This document shows, piece by piece, positions 5,698-10,974 of a stretch of DNA of 10,974 nt. Position 1 is the stretch's first letter. Each line of letters begins with the position of its first letter. The notes under the pieces were generated by a model, which ran no database searches, was not told where the DNA came from, and saw only the letters and a program-made list of their open reading frames with translations. This stretch comes from Thermoplasmata archaeon (GTDB taxonomy: Archaea > Thermoplasmatota > Thermoplasmata > SG8-5). The stretch covers positions 1-10,974 of the forward strand of contig JAUSPR010000247.1 of assembly GCA_030655715.1 (NCBI GenBank), written 5' to 3'. The position numbers and the translations under genes are program-made.

Positions 5698-6762
5698 ATG
5701 GTGAGCATAGTAGGGATTGACAGTAGAATTTTCATCCGTGATACGATTAAAAAGAATGGGATGCCGGGTCACTTTGAATCTGTCGTGGGGATAGCTGTTA
5801 AAGTTAGAGATTACTTGGAATTTAATCAAAAGTACATCCAGGTTATGTCAGATGCGTTTAAAAGTGTAAGTCTGACAACCGATTATCAAAGCTATTGCGT
5901 GAATGATCTGAAAGACCTTCCTGAAAAAGATGATATACTGGCTTATTTTGTTGAACATATAAGTCGCCACATCGAAAAGGTTCATGTTTTCTATACTTTA
6001 TTTTCAAAAGATCGATTGAAAGAGGTTAAGGTTTATGGACGAATGGCACAAAAGAAAAAGATAAAACTTGCTGCGCCTACGAGGACTTATGAAGAACTCA
6101 TCAACGAGCATCTTATCCATTGTTTTCCTGCGATTTGTGCATGGCGTTTAACTGAGTATTTATCACCCGGAACTATTGAATTTCATTTAGATTCGTATGG
6201 TGGGAATATTTGCGAGGCGCAGGAGGAACTGGATGATAGTGATTTTACGATTTTTGTATATCCCAGTGGTGATTGCTGTAACCCTGTGATTTCCACAGCG
6301 GACTTATTGTTAGATGTTATGGATACCAGACTCGAAAAGAGAAGAAAATTATTGATTTTTGATAACATTAGGCCAGCCATTTCAGAGTTTGGAGATAACT
6401 TGTTGGTTTACCCGATTTTGAACAAACACCTACCTTCAATCACTCCATTAGAACAAAAGCCGATTGATACTATTTCAAAGCTCAAGCATCCTGTTTTCTG
6501 GGTTTTCAAAGGCGATTCGCTTATTAATTCTGGCATAATGAAAAGGTCAAAGACATATCGAAATCTGGTTGATTATGCAGCTACCCAGTTCAGTGTTGTT
6601 AAGATGTTTGACAGGAGCAAGGACATTGATTATGTCCAGATGGATGATTTCGGAGTTTATCTTAATACTCAGGGTAAGGAGATTATAGAGTCTTACAGAA
6701 AGCTCGGAAAACCCTTCAAACCTTTTGATCTAGACGTGATGGTTCCCAAAGAGAATAAGTAA
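5698..6762 (+). CDS. Unrecognised 354-residue protein, possible RNase H-like/DUF3800-like fold
   Basis: I do not recognise this protein with confidence. It starts MVSIVGIDSR, a short strand ending in D8, then a second strand after GHFESVVGIAVKV. A central strand HIEKVHVFYTLFS (91-103) is followed by a Lys-rich stretch. TIEFHLDSYGG (159-169) carries D165 at a strand end, and NPVISTADLLLDVMDTRL (195-212) puts D202 and D206 in a helix. D at the first strand, D after a later strand and a final ST-AD-L helix recall RNase H-fold nucleases such as DUF3800. The C-terminal third (about 215-354) has no motif I can place. There is no membrane segment or signal peptide. The gene is visibly AT-richer than its neighbours, stands alone with its own promoter and is flanked by repeat-rich DNA, all suggesting acquisition. 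The nuclease idea is inference. Confidence 0.6.
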   Translation: MVSIVGIDSRIFIRDTIKKNGMPGHFESVVGIAVKVRDYLEFNQKYIQVMSDAFKSVSLTTDYQSYCVNDLKDLPEKDDILAYFVEHISRHIEKVHVFYTLFSKDRLKEVKVYGRMAQKKKIKLAAPTRTYEELINEHLIHCFPAICAWRLTEYLSPGTIEFHLDSYGGNICEAQEELDDSDFTIFVYPSGDCCNPVISTADLLLDVMDTRLEKRRKLLIFDNIRPAISEFGDNLLVYPILNKHLPSITPLEQKPIDTISKLKHPVFWVFKGDSLINSGIMKRSKTYRNLVDYAATQFSVVKMFDRSKDIDYVQMDDFGVYLNTQGKEIIESYRKLGKPFKPFDLDVMVPKENK

Positions 6763-6771
6763 ACCAGAAAA

Positions 6772-6780
6772 TATATATAC
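6772..6780 (+). promoter_or_regulatory. TATA-like run before a 23-codon ORF
   Basis: An alternating AT run (ATATATATA) directly follows the 354-residue gene and lies about 30 nt before an ATG at 6808. It could drive a very short leaderless transcript or simply be AT-rich spacer. Confidence 0.3.
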
Positions 6781-6807
6781 ACCCGTTGATATAGTAGATA
6801 TCACGAC

Positions 6808-6879
6808 ATGGCCGATAGGTTATGTCTACTGTGTAGAATAATCGTTAACCCCACTATACTTTTTTATTTTAACTTTTAA
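6808..6879 (+). CDS. Possible 23-residue peptide with CxxC
   Basis: The ATG at 6808 opens MADRLCLLCRIIVNPTILF and ends YFNF, TAA at 6877-6879. It has a C-L-L-C pair and a hydrophobic end. A TATA-like run about 30 nt upstream would give a leaderless message. Nothing else supports it, and a 23-codon ORF is easily chance; its last third overlaps the T-rich terminator region. Confidence 0.2.
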   Translation: MADRLCLLCRIIVNPTILFYFNF

Positions 6880-6898
6880 GTTTATCTTTTATCCATTC
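6858..6898 (+). terminator. T-rich terminator region after the 354-residue gene
   Basis: Successive T runs (CTTTTTTATTTT, then ACTTTTAAG and ATCTTTTATCC) lie about 100 nt after the stop. Archaeal RNA polymerase stops at such U-rich tracts without needing a hairpin, so this is the likely end of the 354-residue transcript. Confidence 0.5.
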
Positions 6899-6929
6899 AT
6901 GCCTTGTTTTTAATTTCAAATATCACCAA

Positions 6930-7015
6930 AGCGCTCCGAGGACTGCGAGCGGGGGGACGGGCGCGAGCCACCGCAGGAGCATGAGGGTGGGGGATGCGTT
7001 CAGCATGGCGGCGCG
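6930..7015. other. GC-rich patch in AT-rich intergenic DNA
   Basis: An abrupt GC-rich block of about 85 bases sits between AT-rich flanks. It contains G runs, a small stem CGCTC/GAGCG (6932-6936/6947-6951) and repeated GCGAGC-type words. No start or Shine-Dalgarno marks it as coding. It ends just before a TATA box at 7016. It may be the end of a repeat or mobile-element remnant; I recall similar GC-rich intergenic blocks in methanogen genomes but cannot confirm identity. Confidence 0.4.
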
Positions 7016-7023
7016 TTTATACA
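7016..7023 (+). promoter_or_regulatory. TATA box before the small membrane-protein ORF
   Basis: TTTATACA lies 28 nt before the ATG at 7052, spacing that fits a leaderless or very short-leader archaeal transcript. Confidence 0.45.
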
Positions 7024-7051
7024 GTAACAATAAACACAGAAGCAAAAGAAC

Positions 7052-7231
7052 ATGGAAAACACGTTGGCGAATGATTATTCATAGCAGTTTTCAACCGTAG
7101 AAGAACCAGAAATAATTCAACCGCCAGTGTCTGATAATGATACCATTTGGATAGGAATTATTATTCTATTGATTACAATAATAATGTTGATGTTGTTCTA
7201 TCAGTTTAACAAAGAAAAAGAACTGGAATAA
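7052..7231 (+). pseudogene. Small single-pass membrane protein ORF with in-frame TAG at codon 11
   Basis: The ATG at 7052 reads MENTLANDYS, then TAG (7082-7084), then continues in frame to TAA at 7229-7231 for 59 codons in all. After the TAG come an acidic, Pro-rich stretch (EEPEIIQPPVSDND), a hydrophobic helix WIGIIILLITIIMLMLFYQF (33-52) and a charged end NKEKELE. This is the layout of a one-helix membrane protein with a charged tail. The open frame on both sides of the TAG and the TATA box 28 nt upstream suggest a real gene. Either the TAG is a fresh nonsense mutation or it is read through, for example as pyrrolysine; no other gene seen whole in this window stops at TAG. A restart at GTG (7127) would still give the membrane helix. 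No family is recognised. Confidence 0.4.
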
Positions 7232-7329
7232 GCTATTCCCAGATGTATTCTTTACCCTTCCTCTATTCTTTGGCCATAAATATTTGCCAGCAAAAGTTGA
7301 ATGCAACTTCACCTTTTCCAAATTCCGAA

Positions 7330-7575
7330 CAAAAACGTTTGGAACGCACGTTCCAATGCCGAATAAAACCAAATGCCGTTCACACCCCTTCATCGTTCCG
7401 AATCCCCTCTTCTTGTCACACGTAGTTCCAAACGTCCAACACACCCCCTCGTTCCAAATGTCCAACAGGACTTTGGATACCGACCAAAAACGTTTGGAAC
7501 AAATGTTCCAATGCCGGCTAAATTCGGATGCCGAATTAATTTGGATGCCATATAAATTTGGATACCGGATAAAAG
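7330..7575. repeat. Degenerate tandem and inverted repeats built on GTTCCAA / TTGGAAC
   Basis: Two 38-nt copies (7330-7367 and 7485-7522, 155 nt apart) share CAAAAACGTTTGGAAC, four variable bases, then GTTCCAATGCCG. Each contains a perfect 7-bp hairpin TTGGAAC-N4-GTTCCAA. Between them GTTCCAAAYGTCCAACA occurs twice (7425-7441, 7451-7467). After them come AATTCGG-ATG-CCGAATT and two near-copies of AATTTGGATRCC. The 155-nt period is not a multiple of three and the overlapping frames share no consistent reading, so this is not protein-coding. No CRISPR-like fixed spacing is present. Confidence 0.7.
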
Positions 7576-7690
7576 CATTCGACGATGGCATGGCTATGAT
7601 GAATAGCTAAATCGAATGCCATACGGCTCGCAACAATCTATGAGCGATAGGTGAATACGTAGTTAAATCTGGCAAACTGAAGTATTCGCC
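7575..7690. repeat. Chain of three hairpins, possible structured RNA
   Basis: GCATTCGA (7575-7582) pairs with TCGAATGC (7612-7619) around an inner GCTAT/ATAGC stem (7593-7597/7603-7607). GCTC (7626-7629) can pair with GAGC (7642-7645). GGTGAATAC (7650-7658) pairs with GTATTCGCC (7682-7690) with one G/T pair, which would suit RNA. No ORF of note crosses it. A TATATA run lies just to the right at about 7708-7713. Confidence 0.4.
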
Positions 7691-7730
7691 ATGAGTAAGC
7701 ATTTTGTATATATGCTCTCTCAACAGTCTT

Positions 7731-7769
7731 CCCGGTAATCAGCAATCTGGAAGCAATAAGATTACCGGG
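7731..7769. terminator. 10-bp inverted repeat abutting the ArgS stop codon
   Basis: CCCGGTAATC (7731-7740) pairs perfectly with GATTACCGGG (7760-7769) around a 19-nt loop, ending two bases before the ArgS stop triplet (7774-7772 on the minus strand). On the minus strand it directly follows the coding region, so it is probably a 3' stem protecting or ending the aRF1-ArgS transcript. No U tract follows on that strand, so a processing or stability role fits better than intrinsic termination. Confidence 0.45.
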
Positions 7770-7771
7770 TT

Positions 7772-9481
7772 TCACAGCTCCTCGGGCGCCACAATCCCCA
7801 GCGTATCCAGGGTATTGGACAGAACAAATTTGGTAGCAATAACCAATGCAAGCCTGGAGTCCTTCAACTCAGGCTCCGCAATTAGCACAGGACAATCCCG
7901 GTAGAACTGATTGAATGTCGAGGCAAGCTCGAATGCGTAAGCCGCCACAGGATGGCAGGCCATGCTGGTGCCGCATTCCTTTAACATGGATGGGAATCTG
8001 GCAAGGATTTTTATCAACAGGATTTCCGATGGATGTGTCAGTTTGGCAGTATCATATTTTTTCAGGGGAGAAGCCTTCCTGAGAATGCTGCTGGCCCGGG
8101 CATGGGAGTACTGGACAAACGGCCCGCTATTGCCATCGAAACTAAGGGCTTCTTCCCATTTGAAGACTATCTGTTTCTCAGCCTGGATGCGGATGATGTT
8201 GTAGCGTATCGCGCCGGTTCCTACTGCATCCGCGATACCGCGTTTCAGTTCTTCAGTGAGCTCGGGTCTGCGCAGATCCACCTCTTTCCTGGCCATTGTC
8301 ACGGCCTCTTCGATTAGATCGTCAATGTAAACAACTCTGCCGCGGCGTGTGGACATTTTTCCTTCGGGCAATGATACGAATGAATAAAATATCGGTTCTA
8401 TTTGCTTTTCCTGGCCTAAAAGATTTACACCGATTCCGACAATCTTGGCCTTCAATCGATGGTCTTCCCCCAGTATGTCTATTGCCCTGTCATAATTCAC
8501 GAATTTGTCAAGGTGATAAGCCATATCCCGGGTGCTGTAAAGGCTTGAGCCATCACCACGGGTCAGGAAGAACTTGTTTTCTTGACCAGTTATGTCGAAT
8601 TCTTCCAGTGAAAGATAAAGTGCGCCGTTATCCTCTGCAGTGCAATCCATTGCCCTTAACTTCTCCACGACGCGTTCAACCGAACCATCGAAAACGTACC
8701 TGGATTCCCAAGCAAAAGAATCAAAATGAATGTCCAAACGTCTGAGCGAGCGGGTCATGCCCTCAAGAACCTTTTTGCAGTTCGCCTGGACACGTTCGGC
8801 GATGTTCTTGTCCTTTGCCTCGTATTTGGAAATCATGGCATTGATTTCTGCCAGAACTTCAGGTTTCTCCATCTGTTTGCTGGCTTCCTGATAATACCAG
8901 ACCATGGCATGGTCCGCTTTCTCGGGAATTTCGCCTTCCTGGGTGAGGTTTTCCACGCCCCAGGTCAAGGTTACCTGCTGTTTCCCCATGTCGTCCACAT
9001 AAAATTCTGTAGTGACCTCATGGCCGCATCTTCTGAGTATCCGCGCAAGCGTGTCGCCGATTATGGGGTTACGTGCGCGGCCGACATGCAACGGCCCGTT
9101 CGGATTCGCGCTCGTGTGCTCCAGGTTGATTTTTATGCCAGTTGGTTCGGAATTGCCATATTCTTCGCGAAACTCCATGATGGATTCTACCGTAATTCTG
9201 GACAGCTCGCTCGGCTCTATTCGGAAATTCACATATGGACCGCTGGCCTCAATCGAGGCAAAGAGCTTGTCCTTGGGAATTGACTGGGAAATGATTTTTG
9301 CGATCTCAACCGGAGACTTGCGCAATTCCTTTGCCAGGAGGAAACATGGAAAGGCGAAGTCCCCCATGTCCTCGGGCGGGACCTCGATTGATAGTCTGGT
9401 ATGCGTGCCCAACTTTGAAAGTGCCTGGTTGACCAGGTCAAAGGCCCGGTTACTGAACATCTCCAAAGGGTTAAAATCCAT
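7772..9481 (-). CDS. argS: Arginyl-tRNA synthetase
   Basis: A 569-residue class I synthetase that charges tRNA-Arg with arginine in the cytoplasm. An N-terminal Add-1-like domain covers about 1-90. The catalytic core begins INLEHTSANPNGPLHVGR, with the HIGH signature as HVGR at 132-135, preceded by the HTSANPNGP motif characteristic of ArgS. EGKMSTRRG at 373-381 is the KMSKS equivalent. The core includes FFLTRGDGSSLYSTRDMAY (304-322) and YVDDMG (161-166). The DALR anticodon-binding helices carry SGPFVQYSHARASS (452-465) and end with FNQFYRDCPVL and LDTLGIVAPEEL, as in archaeal ArgS. The length is normal. The ATG at 9481 follows the aRF1 stop TGA (9485-9483) with a single base between, so the two genes are co-transcribed and probably translationally coupled. 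No odd residues were seen. Confidence 0.97.
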   Translation of the reverse strand: MDFNPLEMFSNRAFDLVNQALSKLGTHTRLSIEVPPEDMGDFAFPCFLLAKELRKSPVEIAKIISQSIPKDKLFASIEASGPYVNFRIEPSELSRITVESIMEFREEYGNSEPTGIKINLEHTSANPNGPLHVGRARNPIIGDTLARILRRCGHEVTTEFYVDDMGKQQVTLTWGVENLTQEGEIPEKADHAMVWYYQEASKQMEKPEVLAEINAMISKYEAKDKNIAERVQANCKKVLEGMTRSLRRLDIHFDSFAWESRYVFDGSVERVVEKLRAMDCTAEDNGALYLSLEEFDITGQENKFFLTRGDGSSLYSTRDMAYHLDKFVNYDRAIDILGEDHRLKAKIVGIGVNLLGQEKQIEPIFYSFVSLPEGKMSTRRGRVVYIDDLIEEAVTMARKEVDLRRPELTEELKRGIADAVGTGAIRYNIIRIQAEKQIVFKWEEALSFDGNSGPFVQYSHARASSILRKASPLKKYDTAKLTHPSEILLIKILARFPSMLKECGTSMACHPVAAYAFELASTFNQFYRDCPVLIAEPELKDSRLALVIATKFVLSNTLDTLGIVAPEEL

Positions 9482-9482
9482 T

Positions 9483-10709
9483 TCAGGCCCCCGTCCTGTA
9501 TCTCAGGATTGCAGCCACGCCGTTAAACGCTTTCATCAGCATTTCTCCCTCTTCCGAAACATTTGATATCATCTCGACATTTGTGCCGTAAGCGTCCGCT
9601 AAATCGAAAAGGTCATTGACTATGTCCAGTTCCTTGAGGATATCCACTTCCGCGGTGCATTCGGGGCATTTCACATGCACCAATGACTTGAGAATCATTT
9701 CACCCTTTTTTCCACATTTGGGGCAGGAATAATCGATATGGGTCTTTTCCATTCCCTCGGAAATCAACAGAGTGGCCACTGCCCCTCTTTCCAAGGCATC
9801 TCTTACCTGGTCTTCCCCATAAGCAGCCAGGCCATCATCCGGCTTCCGTAGTTCATCAAGGAACTTTGTCATCAGTTTTTTCTCCTGCATCAGGCTGAGG
9901 TCTTCCAGTGCCGGAGCGGCATTCTGCATCAACTCCCTGAGACCGGATTCATCAGTATAGCAAACCTCGAAGGCCCCGATGACTATCTTCATAAGCTCAT
10001 GGTGAAGATAATTATCCTCCATGAAGTTGACCTTTGTAGAACCTGGACCTCCAATGATAACTCCCTTGAGTCCCTCAATCGCCATGAATCTATCGTTGGC
10101 AATCTCTGCCACATTCTTGAAATATTCGTGAACGGAAATTTCAATAAGCCGCTCAAATCTCTGCGCGGACTGACCCCCGGCCCTGTGCTTGCCCATGACC
10201 AGGGATTGAAAGTTCTTGATGACCTCTATGCGTTTACCGTTAAGGAGACCAATTGTGGCCTCATTTCTGTCAATTACTATGAGACCGTAAATCTCGCTCT
10301 CCGTGAGCATGGCCTCCAGCTGTTCAAGATAGAAATGCGAGTCGCAACGATACATGAAAGTAGTTACCGGCTCGGGCGGCTGAAGAATGAAGGAAACCGG
10401 CACTGTCTGGTCACCTGTCCCGGATTTGTGGCCAACAAGGAATACCAAACCGTTATCTGGAACATTCTTGAAGGTCTTCAATTTACCTGAAATCGAATCA
10501 ATTGCCCACATGACATTTTTCTTTGTGGTCCTGGACTTGATATTGGATGATTGCGCGTACTCATTCCGTAGATAATTGGTAACGTCCGAAACGCGCTTGC
10601 TCGGGGGAACATAAAGTGAGATAAGCTCCGTGGCCCGTCCTTTTATGCTCTGAATTTCCCTGAGCTGTTTCTTGAATTCGTATTTCAAGAGGTCCTTTGA
10701 TTTTGCCAT
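9483..10709 (-). CDS. prf1: Archaeal peptide chain release factor subunit 1 (aRF1)
   Basis: Class I release factor that reads stop codons in the ribosomal A site and triggers peptide release, working with aEF1A. With the chosen start it has 408 residues. Domain 1 carries NIKS at 56-59 (SSNIKSRTTKKN) and YRCDSHF (120-126) of the stop-codon pocket. Domain 2 carries GGQ at 178-180 in HRAGGQSAQRFERL, the catalytic loop. Domain 3 has a CPKC...CPEC pair (C329, C332, C348, C351), a zinc site typical of archaeal aRF1. The frame is open 11 codons further to an ATG at 10742, but the ATG at 10709 gives MAKSKDLLKYEFKKQL, the usual family start, with GGATGAT six bases upstream, a weak Shine-Dalgarno. It is followed 1 nt later by argS. 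Confidence 0.95.
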   Translation of the reverse strand: MAKSKDLLKYEFKKQLREIQSIKGRATELISLYVPPSKRVSDVTNYLRNEYAQSSNIKSRTTKKNVMWAIDSISGKLKTFKNVPDNGLVFLVGHKSGTGDQTVPVSFILQPPEPVTTFMYRCDSHFYLEQLEAMLTESEIYGLIVIDRNEATIGLLNGKRIEVIKNFQSLVMGKHRAGGQSAQRFERLIEISVHEYFKNVAEIANDRFMAIEGLKGVIIGGPGSTKVNFMEDNYLHHELMKIVIGAFEVCYTDESGLRELMQNAAPALEDLSLMQEKKLMTKFLDELRKPDDGLAAYGEDQVRDALERGAVATLLISEGMEKTHIDYSCPKCGKKGEMILKSLVHVKCPECTAEVDILKELDIVNDLFDLADAYGTNVEMISNVSEEGEMLMKAFNGVAAILRYRTGA

Positions 10710-10747
10710 TTGAATATCATCCTGCATCCAACGAAAAGGCATATGCC

Positions 10748-10757
10748 TTTATGAAAA
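10748..10757 (-). promoter_or_regulatory. Possible TATA box for the aRF1-argS operon
   Basis: The minus strand reads TTTTCATAAA here, about 40 nt before the ATG at 10709; transcription starting near 10727 would include the GGATGAT ribosome-binding sequence. A perfect palindrome GGCATATGCC (10737-10746) sits next to it and could be an operator or an alternative AT core. Confidence 0.35.
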
Positions 10758-10762
10758 TACCG

Positions 10763-10963
10763 GTAAACTACCAGCCCCTAAAGGGACTGGCGTTTGTTGC
10801 CGGGGCTGGAAGTTTACCATATGGCAGTTGCATACCTGACTTATCGAAGCTAATTGGCTTCGATTTTTGATGCTCAAATATTCACGGTATGCAACGGTGA
10901 ACCGACGACAGGCCGTTCATCCCTAGCTTAAAAGCCAGAGAGTTCCCGGCCTTTATCACTAAA
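10763..10963 (+). ncRNA. Structured RNA element, copy 2 (unrecognised family)
   Basis: This is the second copy of the element at 3655-3870. Hairpin 1 (10763-10817) matches it at 52 of 55 bases. Hairpin 2 pairs GTTGCATACC (10827-10836) with GGTATGCAAC (10886-10895); the sequence differs from copy 1 at six of ten pairs, all compensated. The inner hairpin is ATCGAAGC/GCTTCGAT (10843-10850/10857-10864), one compensated change. The spacer after the inner hairpin is 21 nt in both copies. Hairpin 3 has an outer stem AGGCCG/CGGCCT (10910-10915/10947-10952) and an imperfect inner stem with the same TAAA loop. It ends in TTATCACTAAA (10953-10963). Flanking sequence after this motif is unrelated to that after copy 1. 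Copy 2 begins 53 nt upstream of the aRF1 start on the opposite strand. Strand is assigned by analogy to copy 1. Confidence 0.75.
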
Positions 10964-10974
10964 CAATGCTTTCC

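Noticed and set aside
7330..7522. CRISPR array
   Set aside because: Repeats are only two close copies, imperfect, with a 155-nt gap and no regular spacers or cas genes.
7166..7591. 141-codon open frame on the minus strand
   Set aside because: It runs across the 155-nt repeats, whose copies fall in different frames; composition is Trp/Cys-rich and no family pattern appears.
7594..7680. C/D box sRNA (ATGATGA at 7595-7601, CTGA at 7677-7680)
   Set aside because: Box spacing is too long, no convincing internal C'/D' boxes and no terminal stem.
8726..9283. Long open frames (up to 185 codons) on the plus strand within argS
   Set aside because: They are shadows of the argS frame with no recognisable motifs.

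Overview
The window looks archaeal, most likely euryarchaeal. It encodes a class I archaeal/eukaryotic-type release factor (aRF1), an archaeal-type arginyl-tRNA synthetase, an XPD/Rad3-type iron-sulphur helicase and a V4R-roadblock signalling cluster. Several genes have a TATA box about 25-30 nt before the start codon and little or no leader, as in archaea. The C-terminal domain of the 309-residue protein resembles a domain I associate with Thermoplasmata; that placement is tentative and rests on memory of the family.

Layout. 1-1629 (minus strand) is a tight run of three genes, transcribed in the order coiled-coil/profilin-like protein, V4R protein, roadblock protein (cut by the window edge). 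1694-3601 (minus) is the helicase. 3655-3870 is copy 1 of a structured noncoding element, followed by a broken SHOCT-like tail and a GNAT acetyltransferase (4016-4486, plus). 4692-5525 (minus) is a membrane protein of the CcdA/DsbD/SafE type, convergent with the acetyltransferase. 5559-5619 holds a micro-ORF with a full Shine-Dalgarno sequence inside a long inverted repeat. 5698-6762 (plus) is an orphan, AT-richer 354-residue protein with a possible RNase H-like/DUF3800-like layout. 6763-7771 is about 1 kb of gene-poor DNA: a T-rich terminator, a GC-rich patch, a small membrane-protein ORF with an in-frame TAG, degenerate tandem repeats and a chain of hairpins. 7772-10709 (minus) is an aRF1-ArgS operon with 1 nt between the genes. 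10763-10963 is copy 2 of the structured element.

The most notable result is the pair of elements at 3655-3870 and 10763-10963. They share a nearly identical 55-nt 5' hairpin (52/55), a second stem in which six of ten base pairs differ but every pairing is preserved, an inner hairpin with one compensatory change, a 3' hairpin with a TAAA loop in both, and an identical 11-nt 3' motif TTATCACTAAA. Compensated changes imply selection on RNA (or single-strand DNA) structure. I do not recognise the family. Both copies lie 53 nt upstream of, and divergent from, a housekeeping gene.

The other genes show no single pathway. The aRF1-ArgS pair belongs to translation, the helicase to DNA repair, and the V4R-roadblock cluster to small-molecule or GTPase-type signalling. 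The 354-residue protein and its repeat-rich flank look like accessory DNA.
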